Source: Oleiharenicola sp. (GTDB taxonomy: Bacteria; Verrucomicrobiota; Verrucomicrobiia; Opitutales; Opitutaceae). From it: a stretch of DNA of 64,000 nt. The position numbers and the translations under genes are program-made. Location: NCBI GenBank assembly GCA_025363455.1, contig JANYDW010000013.1:47707-111706 (forward strand), given 5' to 3'. The number at the start of each line of letters is the position of its first letter. Within the stretch, counting starts at the first letter, position 1. Shown piece after piece: positions 1-6,900 of this stretch. Below the pieces are notes generated by a model that searched no databases, had not been told where the DNA came from, and saw only the letters and a program-made list of their open reading frames with translations.

Positions 1-821
1 TTCTCGATCGTGAACTCGTCGCGTTCGGTGTCGAGGAAGCCGAGGGTGGCCAGTACCGGACGGATCGCACCGGCCCACTTGACGTAGCCGACGTTGGCCG
101 GATGCAGCAGGTCGGGAAACTCCTCGGGCTTGGCGTCGTTCTGCGGACCCGCGAACAGTTTCCAGGTCTCGACGACGGTGACCTGCGGCTGGTCGGCGGT
201 AAGCTCGCGGATCAGCTGGTTGGTCCGGCGGATGAGATAGGCCGGGCGATTCTTGGTGGGCGAGCTCGGGAAGATTTCGCAAACGATGACCGGCATGGCG
301 GGGTCGTGGCGTTTCAGTTCATCGATGATGAGGCGGAGGTTGCTGGCGATCGTCCAGGGCGTGGCCTTCTCCTCGAGGTCGTTGGTGCCGATGAGCAGGA
401 CGACGGCGCGGGGGTGTAACGCCAGCACGTCCTCGGGCAGCCGGAAGAGCACGCCACGCGTGGTGTCGCCGCTGATGCCGCGGTTGGCGGTTTTCAGCTC
501 GGGAAACAGGCCGTCAAAATCATCGTGCCAGCCTTGTGTGATCGAGTCGCCGAGAAAGACGATGGCCTGTTGGTCTTGTTGCACCCGGGTGGCCCATAGA
601 TTGCGCAGCTTGTTCCAGTTTTCCCGGAATCCCTTGTAGTGGCGGGTCGGGCCGACTCCCGGCATATCATCGACATTGGACGGCAGGTCGTATTTGGACG
701 GGGCCGCCGCCGCAGTTTTGACCGGAGCGGTGGAAGGAGACGTGGCGCAGCCGGCCAGCAGCAACGCGAAGAGGGTGAGCCCGTTCGACAGGCTCAGGGC
801 AGGGGATAGGAGGAGGCGCAT
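1..821 (-). CDS. SGNH/GDSL hydrolase, predicted lipoprotein (3' end outside window)
   Basis: Reading the minus strand from an ATG at 821 gives an open frame to the window edge, so the C-terminus is missing. The N-terminus has a hydrophobic stretch ending in a lipobox (LLLAGC, near residue 25), which suggests an outer-membrane or periplasmic lipoprotein. SGNH blocks are visible: FLGDSITQGW (nucleophile Ser), NRGISGDTT, LIGTNDLEE, and DLLHPANVGYVKWA carrying the catalytic Asp and His. The family comprises esterases and acetylesterases; the substrate cannot be told from the sequence. The signal peptide includes the translation ALSLSNG, which comes from a common dispersed repeat (see 782-799). 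Confidence 0.85.
   Translation of the reverse strand, partial: MRLLLSPALSLSNGLTLFALLLAGCATSPSTAPVKTAAAAPSKYDLPSNVDDMPGVGPTRHYKGFRENWNKLRNLWATRVQQDQQAIVFLGDSITQGWHDDFDGLFPELKTANRGISGDTTRGVLFRLPEDVLALHPRAVVLLIGTNDLEEKATPWTIASNLRLIIDELKRHDPAMPVIVCEIFPSSPTKNRPAYLIRRTNQLIRELTADQPQVTVVETWKLFAGPQNDAKPEEFPDLLHPANVGYVKWAGAIRPVLATLGFLDTERDEFTIE
782..799. repeat. Dispersed palindromic repeat half-site inside the lipoprotein signal sequence
   Basis: The bases CGTTCGACAGGCTCAGGG match a repeat I recall as widespread in bacterial genomes. Here it lies in frame in the signal peptide of the SGNH lipoprotein and encodes most of ALSLSNG on the minus strand. No second arm is visible nearby. Confidence 0.5.
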
Positions 822-883
822 GGGGTGGGGATGGAAGCGAGGTAAACACGAAATACACGAATCACACAAAAGCTAATTTCCAT

Positions 884-964
884 GTCATCCTGAGCGCAGC
901 GAAGGATCCACGACTTCGAATGCTACAAACGCGCGCTTGGATCCTTCGCTGCGCTCAGGATGAC
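884..964. repeat. Inverted repeat, TCATCCTGAGCGCAGCGAAGG family, copy 1
   Basis: Two 26-base arms (884-909 and 939-964) are exact reverse complements separated by 29 bases. The same arms recur at 28908-28991 and, degenerate, at 59645-59735. It lies between the 5' end of the SGNH gene and the 3' end of the methyltransferase gene. The hairpin could act as a transcription barrier. Confidence 0.85.
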
Positions 965-1019
965 CAGGAGGAGTTGTTGGTCGGTGACAGTCGGGGTGAG
1001 CCAAGGTTGAAATGCCCGG

Positions 1020-1835
1020 CTATTTCTTCCGGAACGCAAAGCGATGATACATGATTTCCCGTTTCCGGAAGCCCTCATACATCTGGCCGCCGACCAGCCC
1101 GGCGAACTCACCGAAGACGTGATGGAAGGCCGGCGGGATGAACTCGGCGATGAGTCGGCGCTTGCGTGCGTCGTCCGCCTGCAGGGCATCGGCCACGGGG
1201 GCGGTGATGTCCTCGTGGGCGATTTGCTCCCAGCCGGATTGCGCGGCCAGCGCGGCGTGCCAGGCAGGCACCTCGGAGGCGGGCCGGAAGTCGGTGTAAA
1301 GGAAATGTCCCCCCGGACGCAGCACACGCGCGGCCTCGGCGAAGAATTTTTCGATGTGCCCGTAGCAGTGGCTGCTCTCGACGTTCACCACGGCGTCAAA
1401 GCTGGCGTCGGGAAACGGCAGCCGCTCGGCATCGCCGACGGTGAAGGTGAGGTGGGCGACCGCAGCGTGCCGCTTTTGGCAGAGCGCCACGGCCTGGGGC
1501 GAGAAGTCGGCGCCGGTAATTCTGGCCGGGCGGTGATACCGCGCGAGGAAGCTCGCCCCGCCGCCGCGACCGGACCCGACCTCAAGCACAAGGCGGCCGG
1601 TGAGATCCGCGGCGGAGGCCACGCGGTGGTAGAGTTGGATGCAATACCGGTCGGCTTCGTCCGTTGGTTCGAGCGCGAGGGCCGGCGAGCCGGCCGCCGG
1701 CACGAAGCCGTAGTTCATGAAAGTCCAGTCGCCCGACTGGTGCTTGCTGGCCAGCCGCCCATACCACCAGAGCCAGAGCAGGCGGCGCAATAGCGGGGAG
1801 TGTTCGAGCACGAACACGGCGAAGCGGATGAGCAT
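1020..1835 (-). CDS. Class I SAM-dependent methyltransferase
   Basis: The 271-residue product has SAM motif I LVLEVGSGRGGG, an acidic loop after beta-2 (ITGADFSPQ) and post-motif GDAERLPFPDASFDAVVNVE, typical of Methyltransf_11-type enzymes. The hydrophobic N-terminus (MLIRFAVFVLEHSPLLRRLLWLWW) and the sequence style resemble the phthiotriol dimycocerosate methyltransferase-like group, which acts on lipids; this assignment is tentative. I chose the ATG at 1835 over a TTG six codons upstream. It is isolated, with repeats on both sides. Confidence 0.8.
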   Translation of the reverse strand: MLIRFAVFVLEHSPLLRRLLWLWWYGRLASKHQSGDWTFMNYGFVPAAGSPALALEPTDEADRYCIQLYHRVASAADLTGRLVLEVGSGRGGGASFLARYHRPARITGADFSPQAVALCQKRHAAVAHLTFTVGDAERLPFPDASFDAVVNVESSHCYGHIEKFFAEAARVLRPGGHFLYTDFRPASEVPAWHAALAAQSGWEQIAHEDITAPVADALQADDARKRRLIAEFIPPAFHHVFGEFAGLVGGQMYEGFRKREIMYHRFAFRKK

Positions 1836-1925
1836 GCCGGACCGTGCAAACAAAAACCCGGGCTGGCGAGCCCGGGCTGAAGGAGACGATTAGCAGATCC
1901 GCAAAGGATCCCAAATCCTAGAGAC

Positions 1926-2080
1926 GGTTAACCGCTAATTTCCGCTAATCCCCGCTAGTGGGAACGGGAGCCGGATTTTGTCCTGGGCGATTCGTTCACC
2001 GACCTGATGAGCTGGTTGGCCCTTCGGTTCCGTTTCATCAATCCTGGGATTAGCGCTCATTAGCGTGAATTAGCGGTTAC
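1926..2080. repeat. About 155-bp dispersed repeat with CGCTAAT termini, copy 1
   Basis: It starts GGTTAACCGCTAATTTCCGC and ends in GCGTGAATTAGCGGTTAC, so the ends are inverted repeats of one another, each containing further CGCTAAT units. Copy 2 lies at 8908-9056. The two share the ends and a central CGGTTCCGTTTCA block but differ in the middle. No ORF is present. Confidence 0.8.
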
Positions 2081-2120
2081 GCATCTGGGTTTGCCCGGTT
2101 GGCGCCGCCCGCCTGCGCAA

Positions 2121-2234
2121 TCAGCCGCCGGGCTGGCAGAGGCAGGATGACGTGATAATGAGATCGGCCTTCTGCCAGACGTCCTTGAACTGGCTGCGCA
2201 ACGCGGTGACCTCGTCGCCGGTGGTCGAAGAAAC
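2121..2234 (-). pseudogene. In-frame coding-like remnant after a TGA stop
   Basis: Directly after the TGA (2235-2237) of the upstream minus-strand gene, the same frame stays open for about 37 codons to a second TGA at 2121-2123. It reads VSSTTGDEVTALRSQFKDVW, then QKADLIITSSCLCQPGG. The charged helix-like composition looks like a real protein C-terminus. It is either a lost extension of the upstream gene or the remnant of another gene. The one-in-three chance of frame agreement keeps this weak. Confidence 0.3.
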
Positions 2235-3995
2235 TCAGTTTGCGAGGGACAACCGGAATTTTTCGAGGTCGGCTACGGCAGCGGCGAACAGCAAGCGGCG
2301 TTGGGCAGGCGAAAGGCCGGGCGTCAGTGCGGCGGTCCGGTAATCGCGAAAGCGGTTCCAGTTTTCCTGCCGGACATAGACGCGGGCGAGTTGGATCGAG
2401 AGGTCATTGACGTCCGGCACGGCGTTGCCGGACAGGGAGTCGTGATACCGTTGGATTTCCGCCCGCACCGCATCCATCTCGACCGCCAATTTCGCAAAGC
2501 GCTGCTTGAATTCGCCATTGCGGGTCTGCAGGCGAGCAATGATTTCCTTCCGATTCTTTTTAACGGAGGCGGTCGAATCGACGGCAGGCAACAACGCGAG
2601 GGACGCGCTGTTGCTTTGATAGGCAACCTCGACGCGTTCAGGCGCGAGATCCCGGCCAAACTCCTTTCCGGCGCGCTGGACGTCCCGCAGCAGCACATTC
2701 TTGCCATCCATCATGTGGCCGACGTGGCTGATCAGGTCGGGGGGGAGGTTGGAGGGCGTGGGTTCGTCCGGATTACGAAGCCCGGCAAGCGCAACGCGGA
2801 TCTCCTCCGCCAACACTTCAAGCTCGGCAAAACGCGGCGCCTGCGCACTGGGGGGGCCGACATATTTACCGGCATGTTTGGGATCGGAACGGTCGTCCGG
2901 AACGCCCATAACGACTTCGGTCAGGTCCTGCTTCAGGGCCGTTCTCTTTTCCTGAAATAGCTCCAATTTCCGGGCGAGCACCGCGTCGGTTTTCTCCGGC
3001 CAGCGCAAATGCGCCGATCCCGGCAGGAAAAAACGAAACTCCGCGCCAACGGAACCCGACCCGGTTTGGGCCTTCCCGGGAGAATTGGCCGCAATCTCCT
3101 GCAACATCAGGCGCTGATCGAGCGAAAGGCCGGCTTGGAACGGGGTGGCGGGGATGGCTGGGTCGTCCACGCCGGAACTGGTCGCGGTTTGGGCCTTCCC
3201 GAGAGCATCGGCCGCAATCTCCTGCAACATCAGGCGCTGATCGAGCGAAAGACCGGTTTGGAATTGGGCGGCGAGGATGGCTGTACAATATTTCTTCATG
3301 CCGGGTTGCTCGCCGGGCTCGAGGGCGTCACGCGCGTTGGCGAGCGCGCCGCCCGCGTCGAAGGGTTGGTCCTTGACGGGCGTTGTGAGGTCAACCCGGA
3401 TATTCTCGCACTCTTTCTCCAATGCATGGAGGCGTTTCTCTTGCGTTGAGGCGAGGCGGGAGAGAATCCCGGGTTGCGCGGCCGCGGACTCGTGCGGGGT
3501 TCGGGCGAGGGCATCTCGCAATTCACGCAGCAATCTGGCCCTGTCCGCATTGTATTGCTCTACGCGCTGGAGTCGCCGCGGGGAAAGCAGGCCGCGCAGT
3601 CGCAGGCTGCAATATGGCATAAAAAATGGTTCACCAGCGTAGTCGGCCAGAATTACCGGATAGACTGGCCCATCGTCGGCCTGGGGTGGCGCGCCCAGAG
3701 CCGGAGGAACCGGCGGGAAAAGCAGAAGGCCTGAGGCGGCGATTTCGCCCAAGCGAGCCAACTCTTCCACATAGCGTTCCTCAATATTCCTATGTATTTC
3801 TTCAGCAGCCAGGCTCGCTTGCGTCCCAGCCTGAATTTGTGCATCGAAGGCGCCAGCTGCGCTCCCTCGGGACGGGGCAGGCGTGTTAGCATCCGCGGGC
3901 ATGATCTGTCCGGAAGCAACGCTGACGGCCAAGGCGGTCCACAGGATAGTGCAACCAAGACGGGCGATTCGGGGGCGAACGACAGGGATAGGCAT
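2235..3995 (-). CDS. Unknown secreted protein with an internal duplication
   Basis: I do not recognise a family for this 586-residue product. The ATG at 3995 gives a plausible signal peptide (basic start, then CTILWTALAVSVASGQ); an in-frame start 17 codons upstream would bury it. The chain is rich in Ala, Glu, Arg and Leu with long helical stretches. Two copies of SLDQRLMLQEIAA flanked by FQ(T/A)G and GKAQT sit about 42 residues apart; at DNA level these are 3069-3140 and 3194-3266. It is probably periplasmic. No catalytic motif is visible. Confidence 0.65.
   Translation of the reverse strand: MPIPVVRPRIARLGCTILWTALAVSVASGQIMPADANTPAPSRGSAAGAFDAQIQAGTQASLAAEEIHRNIEERYVEELARLGEIAASGLLLFPPVPPALGAPPQADDGPVYPVILADYAGEPFFMPYCSLRLRGLLSPRRLQRVEQYNADRARLLRELRDALARTPHESAAAQPGILSRLASTQEKRLHALEKECENIRVDLTTPVKDQPFDAGGALANARDALEPGEQPGMKKYCTAILAAQFQTGLSLDQRLMLQEIAADALGKAQTATSSGVDDPAIPATPFQAGLSLDQRLMLQEIAANSPGKAQTGSGSVGAEFRFFLPGSAHLRWPEKTDAVLARKLELFQEKRTALKQDLTEVVMGVPDDRSDPKHAGKYVGPPSAQAPRFAELEVLAEEIRVALAGLRNPDEPTPSNLPPDLISHVGHMMDGKNVLLRDVQRAGKEFGRDLAPERVEVAYQSNSASLALLPAVDSTASVKKNRKEIIARLQTRNGEFKQRFAKLAVEMDAVRAEIQRYHDSLSGNAVPDVNDLSIQLARVYVRQENWNRFRDYRTAALTPGLSPAQRRLLFAAAVADLEKFRLSLAN
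3069..3266 (-). repeat. Internal coding duplication (two copies of about 72 bp)
   Basis: The segments 3069-3140 and 3194-3266 are nearly identical, differing at a handful of bases, and are separated by about 53 bases. Both are in frame and give the duplicated SLDQRLMLQEIAA segment. Confidence 0.8.
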
Positions 3996-4118
3996 AGTGA
4001 TGCGATGTTTTCCAACGGCCCGTGACGTCGAGACAGACCAGCGCACCAGTCATGGCAAGGGGAAAATCCCCGTTAAAGAGCCTTGGGGCATGCTCGGTGC
4101 GGGCGGGCGAAAACCTTT

Positions 4119-4155
4119 GGATCGCCACGGCGCGCCAAGCGCGCCTCGCGATGAC
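4119..4155. repeat. Short GC-rich palindromic repeat upstream of the unknown secreted protein
   Basis: The core GGCGCGC-CAA-GCGCGCC (4129-4145) is a perfect hairpin flanked by GGATCGCCAC and TCGCGATGAC. It lies between kdgK and the unknown secreted-protein gene. Otherwise I see nothing in 3996-4221. Confidence 0.6.
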
Positions 4156-4221
4156 AAATTATCTTACAACCCAGGCCCCACCCGTTCGACTGGATCAGGG
4201 TGGAGCGGTATCGGTTCGCCT

Positions 4222-5316
4222 TTAGCGCACCACTCGTGCCCCGCCGCCGCCGATGGTCTTCTCGACTTCTTTGCGCGTGGCCATTGAGGTGTCGCCGGGG
4301 GTCGTCGAGGCGAGCGCGCCGTGGGCGGCGCCGTATTCGACGGCTTTCTTCGGGTCGTTGAATTCGAGGAAGCCGAACTGCAGGCCGCTCGCGAAGCTGT
4401 CGCCGCCGCCGACGCGGTCGAGGATCTCGAGCTTCGGGTACTTCTTGCTCTCGTGGAACTGGCCATCGTGCCAGAGGATGGCGCTCCAGTCGTTGCTGGT
4501 CGCGGTGTGAACGTGGCGCAGCGTCGTGGCGGCGACCTTGAAGTTCGGGAATTCCTTCACGGCAGTCTCGATCATGGCCTTGAAGGCGTCGGTCTCGATG
4601 TGCTTGAGATCCTCGGCGCCCTTGACGGCGAAGCCGAGCGAGGCGGTGAAGTCCTCCTCGTTGCCGATCATGACGTCGACGTTCTTCGCAATCTCGCGAT
4701 TGACCTCCTGGGCTTTCTTGAGGCCGCCGATGGTTTTCCAGAGCGAGGGACGGTAATTCAAATCGTAGCTGACGATGGTGCCATGTTTCTTCGCGGCCTT
4801 GACGGCTTCGACGGTGAGCTCGGCCGTGGAGGCGGAGAGGGCTGCGTAGATGCCGCCGGTGTGAAACCAGCGGACGCCAAGCTTGCCGAAGATGTGGTCC
4901 CAGTCGATGTCACCCGGCTTGAGCTGCGAGGCGGCGGTGTTGCCGCGGTCGGGGTTGCCGACGGCGCCGCGGATGCCAAAGCCGCGCTCGGTGAAGTTGA
5001 GGCCGTTGCGCAGGGTGCGGCCGATACCGTCGTCCTCGCGCCACTTGATGAAGTCGGTGGCGACGCCGCCCTGCATGATGAAGTCCTCGACGAGGTGACC
5101 GACCTCGTTGTCGACGAAGGCGGTGACGACGGCCGTCTTCAGGCCGAAACATTTGCGGAGGCCGCGGGAGGTGTTGTATTCGCCGCCGCCCTCCCAGACC
5201 TGGAAGTTGCGGGCGGTGCGAATGCGGCCTTCGCCGGGATCGAGTCGGAGCATGACTTCACCGAGGGAGATTTGGTCAAAGGCGCATTCTTTAGCGGGGC
5301 GGATTTGGAGGCTCAT
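4222..5316 (-). CDS. kdgK: 2-keto-3-deoxygluconate kinase (PfkB family)
   Basis: This would phosphorylate KDG with ATP to KDPG, the step before Eda. The 364-residue product has a PfkB layout: an N-terminal SLGEVMLRLDPGEGRIR, the sugar-binding region WEGGGEYNTSRGL, YDLNYRPSLW, and the ATP/anion-hole signature VGGGDSFASGL with the catalytic Asp. The open frame runs further upstream, but those codons overlap eda in another frame; the ATG at 5316 gives the expected N-terminus MSLQIRP. It lies 107 bases downstream of eda on the same strand, with a repeat in the gap, and is probably co-transcribed with it. Confidence 0.9.
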   Translation of the reverse strand: MSLQIRPAKECAFDQISLGEVMLRLDPGEGRIRTARNFQVWEGGGEYNTSRGLRKCFGLKTAVVTAFVDNEVGHLVEDFIMQGGVATDFIKWREDDGIGRTLRNGLNFTERGFGIRGAVGNPDRGNTAASQLKPGDIDWDHIFGKLGVRWFHTGGIYAALSASTAELTVEAVKAAKKHGTIVSYDLNYRPSLWKTIGGLKKAQEVNREIAKNVDVMIGNEEDFTASLGFAVKGAEDLKHIETDAFKAMIETAVKEFPNFKVAATTLRHVHTATSNDWSAILWHDGQFHESKKYPKLEILDRVGGGDSFASGLQFGFLEFNDPKKAVEYGAAHGALASTTPGDTSMATRKEVEKTIGGGGARVVR

Positions 5317-5363
5317 GGGAAGAGAGAGTGAAAGTGAAGGTGAGGGTGAAAGGGGGTGGCTTT

Positions 5364-5415
5364 GTAGGGCTGCCGCTTGTCGGCAGGCCGGCCCGGCGGC
5401 GAGCGCCGGCCCTAC
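5364..5415. repeat. GTAGGGC-type palindromic repeat between eda and kdgK
   Basis: The ends GTAGGGC and GCCCTAC are inverted, enclosing nested GC-rich arms (GCCGGCCC and related). It sits in the intercistronic gap of the eda-kdgK operon, where it could stabilise or shorten the mRNA 3' of eda. Confidence 0.7.
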
Positions 5416-5423
5416 AGGAAGGA

Positions 5424-6059
5424 CTAAACTTTGGCGGCCGCGGCGACGAACTGTTTGGCGCGGGCCGTGATGGCGGCCCAGTCGCCGGACTTCAAGGCGG
5501 CGGGCGCGACGAGCGCGGAACCAGCGGCGGTGGCGAAGGCGCCGGCCTTGAGGAAGTCGCCGACCGTCTCGGGCGTGACGCCGCCGGTGGGCAGGAATTC
5601 CAGCTTCGGGAACGGCGCCTTGAGGGACTTGATGTAGGCAGGGCCAAAGAACTCGGCGGGGAAAATCTTGATGACGTCGGCGCCGCACTCATGGGCGCTG
5701 TAGGCTTCCGTGGGGGTAAGCGCGCCGGAGAGAACCGGCACGCCGGCGGCATTGCAGACCTTGATGACTTCCGGCCGCAGGGCGGGGGTCACGATAAATT
5801 TGGCACCAGCGGCGATGCCTTTCCGCGCCGTCTCGGCGTCGAGGACGGTGCCGAGGCCGAGGAGGACGTCGGGCAATTCCTTCGAGACCTTGGCGCACAA
5901 TTCGAGGGCACCGGGTGTGGTCATGGTGAGTTCGATGGCCCCGAGTCCGCCAGCCTGCAAGGCGCGGGCACAGCCCACGAGGTTGTCGGCGTTGTCAGCA
6001 CGGATAAGGGCGATGACCTTCTGGGCCTTCAGTTGGGCGAGGATGTCAGACTTGTTCAT
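5424..6059 (-). CDS. eda: 2-keto-3-deoxy-6-phosphogluconate aldolase
   Basis: It cleaves KDPG to pyruvate and glyceraldehyde 3-phosphate, the last step of pectin uronate catabolism. The 211-residue length is normal. Family features are IALIRADN (substrate Arg), AIELTMTTPGA (catalytic Glu), LGLGTVLD, KFIVTPA and ADVIKIFPAEFFGP with the Schiff-base Lys, then LPTGGVTPE. It is first in a minus-strand operon with kdgK. The 5' end is unusual: the first 19 bases of the gene, including the ATG, occur again at 6140-6158 around a palindromic insertion, so the original promoter now lies about 100 bases further away. Confidence 0.95.
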   Translation of the reverse strand: MNKSDILAQLKAQKVIALIRADNADNLVGCARALQAGGLGAIELTMTTPGALELCAKVSKELPDVLLGLGTVLDAETARKGIAAGAKFIVTPALRPEVIKVCNAAGVPVLSGALTPTEAYSAHECGADVIKIFPAEFFGPAYIKSLKAPFPKLEFLPTGGVTPETVGDFLKAGAFATAAGSALVAPAALKSGDWAAITARAKQFVAAAAKV

Positions 6060-6158
6060 AAAATACTCGGGAGCTGCATTACCCGCCTACGCTCGGAGAG
6101 CTACGGCGAGGTTCGTCCAGCAGCTTTGCTGCAGGCGAAGGATGTCAGACTTGTTCAT
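6041..6158 (-). repeat. Start-region duplication around a palindromic element upstream of eda
   Basis: The 19 bases GGATGTCAGACTTGTTCAT occur at 6041-6059 (the eda start) and again at 6140-6158. The 80 bases between contain a palindromic element (CAGCAAAGCTGCTG on the minus strand and GCCGTAGCTCTCCGAGCG). This looks like a target-site duplication left by insertion of a repeat exactly at the eda start codon. From the outer ATG the frame reads a 23-residue peptide and stops at 6087, 27 bases before the eda ATG. Confidence 0.75.
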
Positions 6159-6264
6159 GAGGGCGGTGGTCGGGGGTGAGGCGGGGCCGGGCAAGGCCGA
6201 CCCGACCGGCAGAAGCGAGCTGCTATCGACTGAGGATATTCTCCTTGCGGCAAGCCCAGAATTA

Positions 6265-6295
6265 TTCAGGTATGAACCGTCGGTTAACTAATGAA
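6265..6295. promoter_or_regulatory. Candidate IclR/KdgR-type composite operator 1
   Basis: It reads TTCA-GGTA-TGAA-CCGTCGG-TTAA-CTAA-TGAA, the same arrangement and spacing as the sites at 13749 and 12755. The inner TGAA-N7-TTAA core has the spacing I recall for enterobacterial KdgR boxes. It lies between eda-kdgK and the VOC gene, so it could control both. The likely ligand protein is the IclR regulator at 12878-13681. Confidence 0.6.
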
Positions 6296-6339
6296 CATTC
6301 AGTCGACCCGCATTTTTGCCCCTTCAGCCCCATCCGATC

Positions 6340-6735
6340 ATGATCTTTGAGCATTTTGCCCTCAACGTGCCCGACGCCCGGGCAGCTGCTGCGTGGTATG
6401 TCGAACATCTCGGACTGAAGGTCCTGCGCGCCAAGGCGGAGGCGCCCCACACTCATTTTTTTGCCGACAGCACCGGGCGGGTATTCATCGAACTCTACTC
6501 CAATCCGGCGGACCCCATTCCGGATTATCCCAATCAACACCAGTTGCGGGTGCATTTTGCTTTTGCGGTGGCGGAGGCGAAGGCCGAGCGGACGCGGCTG
6601 CAGCGGGCGGGAGCCACCTTGGTGGTCGAAGAGCAGATGCCGGACGGCGGTCTCTTGATCATGATGCGCGATCCGTGGGGCGTGCCGGTGCAACTGTGCC
6701 AGCGGGCGCAGCCGTTCCAGCCACCGGGCCGGTAG
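6340..6735 (+). CDS. VOC (glyoxalase/bleomycin resistance) family protein
   Basis: The 131-residue product has the VOC pattern: MIFEHFALNVPDARAAAAWY at the start, VFIELYSNP, and a second half ending in MMRDPWGVPVQLCQR. VOC proteins are small metal-dependent enzymes with varied substrates. Its position opposite eda-kdgK, next to the composite operator, suggests a role in uronate use; this is inference only. I prefer the ATG at 6340 to an upstream TTG because it opens directly into the first beta strand. Confidence 0.8.
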   Translation: MIFEHFALNVPDARAAAAWYVEHLGLKVLRAKAEAPHTHFFADSTGRVFIELYSNPADPIPDYPNQHQLRVHFAFAVAEAKAERTRLQRAGATLVVEEQMPDGGLLIMMRDPWGVPVQLCQRAQPFQPPGR

Positions 6736-6790
6736 GGGAGCGACGCCAAGCCCGGGCTTCAAAATCCCTGTACTGCTTTTGATCCGGGAT

Positions 6791-6861
6791 GTGGGAGGGG
6801 CTTTATGCCCCGACTTTACCGGCAGCGAAAGCGACATGTCGGGGCGTAAAGCCCCTCCCAC
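6791..6861. repeat. GTGGGAGGGGC palindromic repeat
   Basis: Its outer arms are GTGGGAGGGGCTTTAtGCCCC and GGGGCgTAAAGCCCCTCCCAC, with an inner CGACTTTACC/GACATGTC region. It lies between the convergent 3' ends of the VOC gene and the TPR membrane gene and could terminate transcription from both sides. Confidence 0.8.
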
Positions 6862-6900
6862 ATTCAAGCCACCGGCCCAAACGGAATTTGAAGGCTTACC

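Noticed and set aside
884..964. Hairpin as a small RNA gene or riboswitch
   Set aside because: The same arms recur at unrelated places in the window, so it is a dispersed repeat; no aptamer-like conserved core is visible.
1044..1793. Plus-strand ORF of 249 codons opposite the methyltransferase gene
   Set aside because: It is the antisense of a gene with clear SAM motifs; its own translation is low-complexity Gly/Arg/Val typical of GC-rich shadows.
5317..5688. N-terminal extension of the KdgK frame
   Set aside because: The Arg-rich residues before MSLQIRP are antisense-like and overlap eda in another frame; the PfkB domain starts at 5316.
4222..6059. kdgK and eda as one fused or frameshifted gene
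   Set aside because: Each has its own ATG, full length and stop, with a repeat in the gap between.
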